Source: Saccharina japonica
Taxonomy: Eukaryota; Sar; Phaeophyceae; Laminariales; Laminariaceae
Reading direction: 5' to 3'
NCBI GenBank assembly: GCA_008828725.1
Contig: MEHQ01004448.1
Coordinates: 144,063 to 208,062 of the forward strand
DNA length: 64,000 nucleotides
The notes under the pieces are model-generated. The model searched no databases and had not been told where the DNA came from. It saw nothing but the letters and a program-made list of their open reading frames with translations. Positions 23,194 to 32,255 of the stretch are shown in pieces. Numbering within the stretch: position 1 is the stretch's first letter; every line of letters begins with the position of its first letter. The position numbers and the translations under genes are program-made.

Positions 23194-24135
23194 CAAGGGC
23201 ATTGCTTAGTGGTTCGGCGTCTGTTTCGCGCAGCGCAACAGGCAACGTAAACATAAGGAGTGTTGCGCGCCGCAGGCGCGCAAGCCCCCCGCAGGGCCCC
23301 CCGGAGGACCCCCGGGAGGGCCCTCGGAGGACTTCCGCGAAAAAAATGCGATAAATGCGCGAATATACACCTCGAAACCAAGTAAAAATCCTTTGAATTG
23401 ATTTTTGGCCACGGCGAATAGAAAAAAAGTGCCTTAAAAATAATAAAAGCCTCGTACGTACGGCGAATAGAAAAAGGTGCCTAATTTTTGTTTTTGACTA
23501 TATATATATGGCGAATAGGGCAAGGGGCCTAACATATATATGTTCAATTACGGCCAATTGGACAAAAAAAGGTTGTGTGAAAAAAAAGGCCTACCGTACG
23601 GCGAATTGTTTAAAAAAATCTTGAAGAAAAAAATCGCCTACGTACGGCGATTTAGAAAAAAAGATCCTCGTTCTTTTTTTCTCCCCTCCGGCGAGGGCCT
23701 CCCTTTAACGAATTTTGTCGACACCTAACTATCTAAAATGGTCAGAATGGAAAAAAAAAAACGGAGCACTGTGATCGCTGCACGATTTAGAACAAAACAA
23801 GTTTTTTTTTCTGGAATTTTCTTGATTGGTTTTTGGAAAATTAAGAAAAAAACTTGTTTTATTCTAAATCGTGCGGCGATCACAGTGCTGAGATTGCTTT
23901 TCCATTCTGACCATATTAGATAGTTAGGTGTCGACAAAATTCGTTTCGGACGCCCCTGCCTCCGGCGAGAAATAAACGCGCAACAAAATAAAACGCCTGC
24001 GTCGAAAAATGTTGCGCGCCCAAAATCGCGAGTGGCGCTGCGCGCAACCAGCCTCGCGGCGACTGTTGCGCAAAACGGTTATTTTGACCCAAAGGTTGCG
24101 CCTGCGCAACAGCGCAACACCTAAGTAATGCCCTG
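23194..24135. mobile_element. TIR element, about 0.94 kb, with unusual GGCGAATAG repeats
   Basis: The ends are inverted: AGGGCATTGCTTAG on the left and CTAAGTAATGCCCT on the right. The left interior is GC-rich (GTTGCGCGCC...GGGCCCCCCGGAGG), and the right interior has GCGCAACAG/GTTGCGC phrases in inverse. The middle-left part repeats ACGGCGAATAGAAAAA-G-GCCTA units at about 23412-23650. A separate foldback sits at 23703-23955. No ORF over 80 residues makes sense. Confidence 0.55.
23703..23955. mobile_element. Foldback MITE nested in the 23194-24135 element
   Basis: Long inverted arms (about 23709-23818 and 23840-23951) share AACGAATTTTGTCGACACC, TATCTAAAATGGTCAGAATG-like and CGATTTAGAAC-AAACAAG phrases. 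The loop is short and T-rich. The stem is near-perfect over about 100 bp, so single-strand ends could fold completely. Confidence 0.75.
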
Positions 24136-24497
24136 ATGCGTACGTACAGCATTATTAGAAACTTGACACCCGGGATTGACTATGTTTTACTCTCTTGTGT
24201 TTTTTTTCCCTGTGCACGAATTTCTCCGGACGGGTACAAGTGTACAGCAGTATGTGTGTATTTACATATCATACATACCTGGTTGGTATTCAGCAGCTAG
24301 TTGCAGTATATGACAGTAAAACCTTACAGCAGGCAGTTCGTTGTTGATTATTATTGTTAGATGGCATGTCGGACCGTACACCTACTGTTTACGGTGGCAA
24401 TCTATCTATTAATAGAACACCACCACCAGAACATTTAGCATTTAATTGCATTACCAGGTATATATACCAGTGCATCGTACATACCTATCAATATTAT

Positions 24498-24597
24498 GGG
24501 GGGCCATAGTAAATAGGACCAAATATTGTTAGTCAAAATAGGTAAATATATAGTTTTTAGTGTGTACCGTAGGTTCTATTTACTACATTAGCCCACC
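24498..24597. mobile_element. Short MITE, GGCCATAGTAAATAGGACC family, copy 1
   Basis: The ends GGGGGGCCATAGTAAATAGG and its inverse (CTATTTACTAC.TTAGCCC) enclose about 60 bp with the phrase TTTTAGTGTGTACC. Other copies are at 32145, 33343, 38115 and 40024, with a half copy at about 40325. Total length is about 100-115 bp. Confidence 0.8.
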
Positions 24598-24710
24598 CGG
24601 TAATGGCAGAGCTTTTTTCCGGAGGTTTAATTCCTTCCACTCCAAAGTTTTATGCGCCTAGGCTGTCCAGTTGACCACGGACTAGATTTTTTTGGCGACG
24701 AATTAACGAT

Positions 24711-24835
24711 TAGTACCACTACGTCCCGAAATATAAGCACCGTTTAAATTAAATATTAGTGTGTAAATGGTGCTTATATTTCGGGACAGAGTGGTGTGTA
24801 AATGGTGCTTATATTTCGGGACAGTGTGGTATATA
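24711..24835. mobile_element. Stowaway-like MITE with a triplicated end
   Basis: CGTCCCGAAATATAAGCACC on the left meets two successive inverted copies (GGTGCTTATATTTCGGGACA) on the right. The element ends TACCACT/AGTGTGGTA. A simple copy lies at 49540-49612. The TIR recalls the plant Stowaway consensus (GTCCC..AATATAAG), which belongs to the Tc1/mariner group. Confidence 0.75.
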
Positions 24836-24839
24836 GGAT

Positions 24840-25187
24840 GCACACCTCACCGTTCATGCGACTTGCCCCACACCTCAGGGCGCTTCGCGCTTGGTGCAAG
24901 CAATGCCTTCTTGGTCGGTGAAACCCCGACGTGCTCCGTCCCGGTATTGTAGGGATGCGGGGAAGCGAGGGTCTATGGCCATACGATTACGGGGCCATGT
25001 ATATGACATGCGGCTAATGAGTACCCCCCCCGCTACCGCAACAGTCGCTCGAGTCACAGTATATCATTTGTGCGGAATGGAGGACCTCTTTACTCCTCAC
25101 AAAACAGCGAGGGGAACGATCGTATCACGTAGTGTTTATGGTGAGGCACCCACGAGGCAGTTATATACAGTACGGGCCCACTCATAA
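24840..25187 (+). repeat. Dispersed repeat with poly-C end, copy 1
   Basis: The order is GGCGCTTCGCGCTTGGTGCA, a GTCGGTGAAACCCCGACGTG phrase, GGGATGCG...GAGGGTCTATGGCCATA, then ATGAGTACCCCCCC. Relatives are at 25425-25667 (same strand) and 41085-41250 (opposite strand), with weaker traces at 31880-32022 and 47490-47610. Confidence 0.65.
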
Positions 25188-25331
25188 GAAACCATAAATC
25201 GGGCTTAGGCTGAATTCCTTATTTGAGAAAGGGGTGTGTCCACCACTAAATTCAGTATAATAGCTGCCGACTTTCTTATTTCCCCCGTAATGTTTAGGCT
25301 GAGCTTCTTGTGGGGCACTTTCTTATGAGAG
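25188..25331. mobile_element. MITE, ATAAGAAA-ended family, copy 1
   Basis: CATAAGAAACCATAAATC on the left and ACTTTCTTATGAG on the right are inverted. The interior CTTATTTGAGAA..GGTGTGTCCA..ACTAAATTCAGT is shared with 48890-49015 and, more weakly, with 45020-45100. Confidence 0.5.
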
Positions 25332-25424
25332 GGTCGGAAGTGTAGTGACCCCATTTCTGTCTCTGGAAGTGGCCACACCGGAACAAAAACCAATGAATTC
25401 GACGCCGTCATCCATGTCATGTAT

Positions 25425-25667
25425 GCAAGAAAGTCTGCCTCACAAGCAGCTCGTAGTACAAGGTGAAACTCACCCTTCACGCGGCACGCCGAATACCTCA
25501 CGGCGCTTCGCGCTTGGTGCAAACAATTAATGTCTGCCTGGTCGGCGAAACCCTGCCCCAGCATTGCAGAGATGCGAGGGTTCCAAACTGCCGAACCCGC
25601 AGTGACCTGTGGACATAGGACTATGGCCGTGTACAATAATGAGCATGCACCTACCCCCCCCCCCCCC
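25425..25667 (+). repeat. Dispersed repeat with poly-C end, copy 2
   Basis: This is a second copy of the 24840 repeat (ACGGCGCTTCGCGCTTGGTG, GTCGGCGAAACCCTG). It runs into a C tract that meets the sequencing gap. Confidence 0.65.
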
Positions 25668-26138
25668 NNNNNNNNNNNNNNNNNNNNNNNNNNNNNNNNN
25701 NNNNNNNNNNNNNNNNNNNNNNNNNNNNNNNNNNNNNNNNNNNNNNNNNNNNNNNNNNNNNNNNNNNNNNNNNNNNNNNNNNNNNNNNNNNNNNNNNNNN
25801 NNNNNNNNNNNNNNNNNNNNNNNNNNNNNNNNNNNNNNNNNNNNNNNNNNNNNNNNNNNNNNNNNNNNNNNNNNNNNNNNNNNNNNNNNNNNNNNNNNNN
25901 NNNNNNNNNNNNNNNNNNNNNNNNNNNNNNNNNNNNNNNNNNNNNNNNNNNNNNNNNNNNNNNNNNNNNNNNNNNNNNNNNNNNNNNNNNNNNNNNNNNN
26001 NNNNNNNNNNNNNNNNNNNNNNNNNNNNNNNNNNNNNNNNNNNNNNNNNNNNNNNNNNNNNNNNNNNNNNNNNNNNNNNNNNNNNNNNNNNNNNNNNNNN
26101 NNNNNNNNNNNNNNNNNNNNNNNNNNNNNNNNNNNNNN
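25668..26138. other. Assembly gap (471 N)
   Basis: The run of N is bounded by C homopolymers on both sides (about 25654-25667 and 26142-26159). ORFs across it are meaningless. The gap probably reflects failure to read through the poly-C end of a repeat. Confidence 0.99.
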
Positions 26139-26762
26139 GGGCCCCCCCCCCCCCCCCCCGCGCCCACACAGCTTTTAAATAATGGATGTACAATAGGGTT
26201 ACCTACTAATGACTGAAATTATTGCTGTGTGCAACCCTCAAGTAGTGCCCCCCCCTCCCCTCCCTGTGACTCAATTCTTGACGAAGTGAAGGTGAAAAGT
26301 AATGAATGAACTTGAAATAGTATGAATTGATTGAAAAAATGGCGTCGTATCGTAGGCTTCGGAGAATGTACGAAACAGGGGCCCGGTTTAGGTACGCGAG
26401 CGAGGAAAACGAGGGCGGAAATGCCTGCAATGCTTGCGGCGTGGCAGGAGAGGAAAACGAAGACACATGCTATCATGGGGGGGAGAGGCTCACATTTGTT
26501 TTTTTCGCCTTCTGAGGTTCGTCGCTTGAGGAGCCCCCTACTATTAGTAAGTCATTAGTAAGCCACCCCCCAAAAAGGGTTTGATATAAGCTTAAAGTGC
26601 GACATGGCCTATTAATAGGCATACGCCAAAGGCGTGCGCTACGACTCGAGGTACAGCCCTTTTCGGGGTGTTGTTTTTTCTTCTTTCTGAATGGTCGGGC
26701 TGGCTGCATGCCTTAACCTTCTTGGTGCTGATTTTTTTATTTCTATCTCGTTTTACTTCTAC
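26139..26762. other. Non-coding stretch after the gap
   Basis: No gene is recognised. The longest ORFs (about 85 residues) overlap on opposite strands and lack any known motif. Confidence 0.4.
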
Positions 26763-26972
26763 TTAGGGCCCGTTTTAACAAAGAAAAAAAATCAATTTGG
26801 AAAAAATATATATCCGCTTTTCATTGGTCAGAACCCGCACCACCACCCAAGATTTTACCCAAAGATCCTAATCTTCGGTGCTGGTACGTGTGTTGACCAA
26901 TGACAAGCGTTTTTTTTTTTTTTTTTCCAAATTGAATTTATTTGGTACTCGTTAATATGGGCCCTTATAGGC
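26763..26972. mobile_element. Foldback MITE, TTAGGGCCCG family, copy 1
   Basis: The ends TTAGGGCCCGTTTTAAC and TTAATATGGGCCCTTA are inverted. Inside, AATTTGGAAAAA and CGCTTTTCATTGGTCA face CCAAATTGAATTT and TGACCAATGACAAGCG, so nearly the whole element folds on itself. The same family is at 33478-33697 and 49766-50044. Confidence 0.85.
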
Positions 26973-27369
26973 CATGGGAGTGTTTTATTACTGTTCACTC
27001 GGGGCAGGCACTTTTTTGTTTTCCTCGCAAACTCAATTTTTGGGTGATGTATAGAGTAATCTAAAAGTGACCCCCGCACCCTCAGAAAACAAAATACGGT
27101 ATGCTCCTTTACTTAAAAATCGTATTCGAAAAAACCAAAGGGTGGCATTACGAAGATTTTGGGTTAAGGATGTGTAATGTGGTTATAAGGTAAGGACATA
27201 AGAGTATCCCTAGCCAGGTCAGCCTATGGAACGGGTACTCGTTGGTACTCACGTGTGTTGTTTGCTTAGAGATAGAAGAAGAGCAGTTTTATCCTTTTTT
27301 TCCCGTGATTTAACGACTAAAAAGGGAGGGTAGGTGGCCTGACGGCCATCAGACCATCCCTGGTTCCCA
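26973..27369. other. Non-coding stretch
   Basis: Nothing is recognised apart from short A/T-rich stretches. No ORF exceeds about 75 residues. Confidence 0.4.
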
Positions 27370-27439
27370 CATAGTACTACACTCAGCTAGCAAAGATGAG
27401 CTTCGACGAAATCCTCGAGCTCACAGCTGTTTTTATTTT

Positions 27440-27660
27440 ATATTTTTAATCATATACGCCTTCCAAGTACTACCAATACGATTCTTATACCTGATACCAG
27501 CAGGTATTTACCAACGTTTTCATATCCTTCCAGCAGTACCATAAGAGATGGGCCCGTGTTACGATAGAGGTAACACTTTTTCGCTGAAAACAAATCCGAA
27601 CGACGCGCTTCCGTAACCCCAAATCGTCTGAATTTCATCCTTGTCTTGCCATATTGTCAG
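27440..27660 (-). mobile_element. Degenerate MITE-A (CTACGATAGAGGT family), reverse orientation
   Basis: TGTTACGATAGAGGTAACAC, TTTTTCGCTGAAAAC and ACCCCAAATCGTCTGAA read as the inverse of the 3' part of the MITE-A family (consensus ...GGGTTAAGGAGCCCGA...CAGCCAAAAAGTGC...). The other end, around 27380-27440, is too diverged to place. Confidence 0.55.
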
Positions 27661-27967
27661 GGCTGTGCACTGGCACAGAATGTACTGGCAGTAGTAATCT
27701 ACTGGCAGTATCAATCTACTGGTTGACCCGGCCAGTATATTCGCCAGTAGGTTTTTTTCTCATGTAACGTCCAAGAAAGACGCCATATTATAGTACGGAA
27801 ACCCATCAAATGCGTTTCGGAAGGAGAGCGAGGAGAAAAAGAGAGACAATATACTGCTGCAATCCAGTATACTGATTGTGATTTTGACGACAGTATACAT
27901 CGCTACTAACTGAGTCAGCCAGTGCCCAGCCCTGCAGTAGGTCGTGGCACTGTTCATCGGGTGTAAT

Positions 27968-28321
27968 CAAAGATGTCGGTTGACGGTCAAGTGTCAAGTT
28001 TGTCAAGCGTCAAGGTTGTCTGTCAAGGCCTTTGGCGTTGTCAAGCCAAAATGTCCCCTATCCCCGGTATAATAATTCCTCCAGAACTCACGTGGAAACC
28101 CCTCGTTTTTCTAGAGCAAGTCAGATTGACCTGCAGTGTTGTTGTAGTGTTGTGTACAAAAAGATAAAACATTGAAGTTTTCAGTGATTTTGTACGGCGT
28201 TTTTGAAAACCGGGGATTTTTTTTAATGTCCCCTGATTTTTCTTGTCAAGGCTGTTTGTCAAGGTGTTTGGTGAATTGTTGTCTGCCAAGGGGTTCAAAG
28301 TCTGACAACCGACATCTTTGG
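27968..28321. mobile_element. TIR element, CAAAGATGTCGG family, copy 1
   Basis: CAAAGATGTCGGTTG starts and CAACCGACATCTTTG ends the element. Just inside both ends are runs of TGTCAAG repeats (GTCAAGTGTCAAGTTTGTCAAG), facing each other. A relative is at 37888-38062. No transposase is visible. Confidence 0.75.
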
Positions 28322-28554
28322 GTGTAATAGCACTTTTATTTCCCTCCAAAACCCATTTTCCGATGACTACTGCAGGTATAGAGGTATGGAGCCCCTTCAA
28401 GTGAGGAGCTCAGGATAAAAAAAAACATGGTGCACCTCTGCCGTAGCATGCGTCGATGATGTGCACCGTCCTTCAGATTGTCTTGCCTGTTTTACGTAAC
28501 GCAACATAAAAGTGCAACTCCTGTTGTTGTAGCACGGGTTGGAAGCAACGGCAA

Positions 28555-28577
28555 CAGCAGCAGCAGCAGCAGCAGCA
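28555..28577. repeat. Short (CAG)n tract
   Basis: Seven CAG units lie in otherwise mixed sequence. Confidence 0.9.
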
Positions 28578-28711
28578 GTCAACCTCAGGAGGGCTCTGAA
28601 CGCAGCTGGGAAGCAAAACGCCTCAGGCACGTGAGGACCGAGGCTGTGTGCAGATATATTTGTTTTTCGAGGAATTCGTCCGTTAACTTGAGGTGCGCAC
28701 GGAAGCAGCAA

Positions 28712-29090
28712 CCTTGACCGCACCACTGAATTATTATCTAGGATAAACACCACTGACTTAATATCTAGGATAAACACCACTGAATTATTATCTAGGATAA
28801 ATTATGGAAATCGGGGAATATTTTATTATATACCTTTTAGTGTGGTCGACCAATTTTTCAAACAAACAAAAAAACGCCTGATTTTTTCGAGACAAAGCCC
28901 GCCCGTAAGGGTCGGGGCGGGGTCGGGGTTGGGGCTGGGGTTAGGGTTAGGGTGTAAAGTAGTATTTTAGGCGTTTTTCGACATATTCGGTCTCACAACA
29001 CTGGAACCACGCGGGCCACAACCAAGTCCTCTATTTCTTTACTCGTACTGCTGTATCCTATATAATAATTCAGAATTGCGGTAAAAAGGC
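28712..29090 (-). mobile_element. TIR element carrying an internal telomeric tract, copy 1
   Basis: The ends pair GACCGCACCACTGAATTATT with its inverse in TAATAATTCAGAATTGCGGT. The left end is repeated three times in tandem (about 28716-28800, phrase TATCTAGGATAAACACCACT). The middle holds a G-rich tract (GGGGTCGGGGTTGGGG...GGGTTAGGGTTAGGG) at about 28910-28952. It is the reverse of 40404-40719, with which it shares GAAATCGGGGAATATTTTAT and GTGGTCGACCAATTTTTC-like phrases. Confidence 0.8.
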
Positions 29091-29383
29091 GGCTCGAAGC
29101 TATGGCAATCAAAAGCTGTATTCTTCAAGCATGCCCGAAGGGAATACTGTACGCAGTGGATGGGTTTCAAGGGGAAAATATCGTTCACAGCTCTCAATGC
29201 ATGCATCGATGATGGAGCAGGGCAGCCGACTGCTTTGCATCGTGGGACTCAGTCACGATCGGCGGGTACAGCAGTGTGGCTCGGCACTTTGCTCGAACTA
29301 CTACAGTACTATTAGTAAACGTCGCCTGCGCTTTCTACCAGACCATCGTCGCCAGAGCTCTCGTGCACACCCTCTCGACGATG

Positions 29384-29850
29384 TACCTTTGACGCATGCT
29401 ACGGAAAAGGTGCCCCATGTTTTTGCCTTATAAGGGTGGTCACTTATCACTTGAGGAGCTCTCTACGACCTCACCCAAACATTGATTTGGGAAAAAATTG
29501 CAAGTGCTGCGTACCTGATGGACAATCCGATGGCCTGATTGTTGTACAATTAAAACTATTGCGAATCGAGACCGAAATACCGTCGACTTTGGGTTGAGGG
29601 GTCCGACCATTCAGAAATAAATCCAGCCAAAAAACGGTATACCTCCTCTATCGTTAAGGGATCCGACCATTCAGAAATAAATCCAGCCAAAAAACGGTAT
29701 ACCTCCTCTATCGTTAAGGGATCCGACCATTCAGAAATAAATCCAGCCAAAAAACGGTATACCTCCTATATCGTTAAGGGATCCAACCATTCAGAAATAA
29801 ATCCAGCCAAAAAACGGTATACCTCCTCTATCGTTGAACGCGTCCCGTTC
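29384..29850 (+). mobile_element. MITE-A copy with internal 60-bp tandem array
   Basis: It starts GACGCATGCTACGGAAAAGG and follows the family order (AGGGTGGTCACTT...GAGGAGCTCT...CTTTGGGTTGAGG). The segment ATCCGACCATTCAGAAATAA...CCTCCTCTATCGTTAAGGG then repeats four times at a 60-bp period (29598-29836), with nearly identical units. The minus strand stays open over it with a 20-residue repeat (FISEWSDPLTIEEVYRFLAG), which is a by-product of a 60-bp period. Confidence 0.85.
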
Positions 29851-29875
29851 GATCTTTTGGGCGGGGGAAACCATC

Positions 29876-30115
29876 GATGAATGCTACGATAGGGGTGCAC
29901 CGTGTTTTGTCTGAGCTCCTCACCAGAAAAACGATTTCCGAGGAAAATAAAAGTGCCACCCGGTCAACCATTCAATGAGCTAGGTATGCGATGGAAAATT
30001 TGGCAATAACAAAATGCAAGTCCGGCGATTTTGGGTTAAGGAGCCCGATCATTCAGAAAATATTTCAGCCAAAAAAAAAACTTGTGAGCGTAACACTTTT
30101 CAAACCGAAAGGCTG
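29876..30115 (+). mobile_element. MITE-A copy
   Basis: AATGCTACGATAGGGGTGCA opens it, with CTGAGCTCCTCA, then GATTTTGGGTTAAGGAGCCC and TTTCAGCCAAAAAA. The 3' TIR is lost after about 30085. Confidence 0.7.
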
Positions 30116-30585
30116 TTTGTTGGACTCGATGAAATCCCGGCTGAACTGCTCGAGCTCGCCTAAGATGAGTCTTAGATGAAGATTGCGATGGCCGTATATA
30201 TATATATTTATACACAGCAGTGCCGAAATAACAGTTAGTTCCACGCCATTACGATCGCCATAATATGGCGCGGCGGGGGCATACCGCACACACCGCACAG
30301 GTAAAGGATGGACACTTGCACGACCATAGTGCTGCGTGCACGAGAAGCAGAGGATCGGACGGCGTGCGGTATCATATCATAGCTATCGAGGCATCTCGCT
30401 CGTGGCACAACACGCTGGCAAGGTTTCTCCTCGTGGTAATCGGCGGCGATCGCCTGGGCAAATACGGCGAACGGAGGGGGGGCATCCCACCAGAGGAGTA
30501 GTGCGACTCCAGACCGCGTAACGCGTTAGAGGACCCTGAGGAACTCCTAGGTGCACTCCTTCATGTTACAATAAGTTTCGACACA
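30116..30585. other. Stretch without a recognised gene
   Basis: Two overlapping plus-strand ORFs of 60-80 residues (30265-30521) lie in a locally GC-richer block, which could be an exon remnant. Nothing familiar is seen. Confidence 0.3.
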
Positions 30586-30770
30586 TCAGTACAGGAGGCC
30601 TAGTAAGAGGCAGGAAACCTCGCCCAGGTTAGACTTCTCATTCGCGAATGGGCGCGTTCTACACTGCAGTATCTTCGGTACAACGACTCCCGAATTTCTT
30701 ATTTTCTCGGGGAATTTTCAGCAGCTTGCCTGTTCTTATTGCTTGTTTTCTTATTATGTAGGTTATAGTA
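30586..30770. mobile_element. MITE, (A)CCTAATAAGAAACAGG family, diverged copy
   Basis: ACAGGAGGCCTAGTAAGAGG and its inverse CCTGTTCTTATTGC/TTCTTATTATGTAGG bound about 180 bp with the shared CTCATTCGCGAATGGG..TTCTAC motif. Confidence 0.55.
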
Positions 30771-30867
30771 TAGGTGTACTGGATTGTACTTGAGCCTGTT
30801 TCTTTTTCCCCCTTCTTACAGCCGGGTTGTATATGTAGGGGGCAAAAATGATAAGATAGATGCTCTG

Positions 30868-31106
30868 AGACATGCTACGATAGAGGTGCACCATGTTTTT
30901 TCTGAGCTTCTCACTTAAGGAGCGTCATAACTCACCGAAAAAATGATTTTGGAGGAGAACAAAAGTGCTGCCGGATGAGAAATGTCCTGACCGAAGTATA
31001 CTCTGAAAAATTATTCGTCACAAAAATGAAAAAACGACGAATTTGGGTTAAGGAGCCCGACCGTTCAGAAAACGATTCAGCCAAAAAGTGCTACCTCTAC
31101 CGTAGC
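30868..31106 (+). mobile_element. MITE-A copy, near-complete
   Basis: ACATGCTACGATAGAGGTGC opens it and AAAAAGTGCTACCTCTACCG closes it; the two ends are inverted over about 15-20 bp. The interior is GAGCTTCTCACTTAAGGAGC, GTGCTGCCGGATG, GTATACTCTG and GGGTTAAGGAGCCCGACC. It is 239 bp long and closest to the copy at 56128-56379. Confidence 0.85.
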
Positions 31107-31112
31107 TGCTTT

Positions 31113-31475
31113 TTTTAAGGCCGTGGTGGTTTCGGGGAACCGGGTGCGTGGCAGAGGGATAGCCGAGCCATACATACCATGTGTCAGCTGTTTTGGTCCT
31201 TCAGGGAGCTAGTCCTCGCCATGCCCCGCGGTCTCCAAATACTATGTCACACGTCTTTTACCGCTGAAAAAAAACTCACGATAAAACTAAAAAAAATACC
31301 TTCGAGCCTAAAAACCCGGGTAAGCTTCCTAAAATTAAGGAGGTGGATAAAATAGAAAGAAAACATGCCACTTTTACGTCACCCCCCCCTCTTACGTGCT
31401 AATAGAGTAAACAAATGGGGCTCGCACCCACGCCACGCACCCTGTTCCCGACAGCCACCACGGCTTTCCAAGGGT
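31113..31475. mobile_element. TIR element, AAGGCCGTGGTGG type
   Basis: AAGGCCGTGGTGGTTTCGGG, continuing to GGGTGCGTGGC, faces GCCACGCACCCTGTTCCCGA with CACCACGGCTTT on the other side. These are inverted ends of about 36 bp enclosing about 290 bp. Only one copy was seen in this window. Confidence 0.7.
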
Positions 31476-31589
31476 ATACAAACCCTTTCTAGAGCGCAGC
31501 AGCAGAACACATATCCTACACTAACTAATTTTAATTAGTTTATCCCACAAAAAACGCGGATTCAAGCAGTTCCGAAAGGTCACATTTCA

Positions 31590-31690
31590 CGACACACTGC
31601 AAAAATAAACAACACGAATTCCAAGTTGTTTCGTCCCCAGAAACAACACTAATTCCAAGCAGTTTCGTCCTCAGAAACGCGGGGTGAACT
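31590..31690 (+). repeat. Two and a half copies of a 36-bp repeat
   Basis: ATTCCAAG(T/C)(T/A)GTTTCGTCC, with (C/T)CAGAAAC and a following AACAC, is repeated in tandem. Single diverged units are seen at about 34228 and 36330. Confidence 0.6.
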
Positions 31691-32144
31691 ACGGTACTCG
31701 TTCTAAAATTTGGTGAACAGAGCAGAGGCGTTCCGAGTACTAAGAGGCCTTCCGAGTACTACGCTATACGGTATACCAGGTATACACCATACAATCGAAA
31801 TCCAGGGCCTTCGCAAGGCAACACGACATGCCATATATGCCATACACCACTACAAACCCACCCTGACATATCGTACATGAAGCAGGACTTGTGGACTATA
31901 CGGGGCAGCGCACGATTTTTACTCCCTACGTACCCATCGTGCTCTGTTCCTGCATGGATGCGAGAGAATAATATCTATCATAATTCGACTACGGCCATGC
32001 ACGACACGAGTACCCCCCCCCCCCCCTAAACATATAACACGAGCCCAGCCTGATTGAGCCTGAGCCGTGGGAAGAACGTGCAGGCAGCTTCGTGGATTAC
32101 TGGGGGGGGGGGGGGGCGCGCCAGTTTCCTACAAAACTATTACG
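31691..32144. other. Non-coding stretch with poly-C and poly-G runs
   Basis: It contains a trace of the poly-C dispersed repeat (ACTACGGCCATGCACGAC...GAGTACCCCCC, about 31985-32027) and a G run at 32102-32116. No gene is seen. Confidence 0.5.
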
Positions 32145-32255
32145 GGTGACCATACGGTACTAATTAGGACCAAATATTGTTTGAAAAAATAGGGAAATAT
32201 AAAGCTTTTTTTTGTGTCTAATGTAGGTCCTGTTGACTATGCCCCCCTGTAACAC
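32145..32255. mobile_element. Short MITE, GGCCATAGTAAATAGGACC family, copy 2
   Basis: Diverged ends CGGGTGACCATACGG...TTAGGACCAAATATTGTTTG and GTAGGTCCTGTTGACTATGCC are recognisable by comparison with 24498-24597. Confidence 0.65.

Larger units (their letters stand above)
22933..24240 (+). repeat. Three direct repeats, GCATTAGAAACTTGAC type
   Basis: The phrase CATTAGAAACTTGACAC(C)CGGGA occurs at about 22934, 23022 and 24150. Each is followed by a T-rich stretch with a CTCTGTTTTTT or TTTTTGTCCTG phrase, and at the last two by TTCTCCGGA(T/C)GGGTAC. The latter two flank the TIR element at 23194-24135, consistent with insertion of that element into a tandem pair. Confidence 0.6.

Noticed and set aside
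25205..26216. ORFs of 180-320 residues across 25668-26138
   Set aside because: They are mostly N bases.
29598..29836. CRISPR-like direct repeat array
   Set aside because: The units abut without spacers (a plain 60-bp tandem repeat) inside a transposon of a eukaryotic genome.
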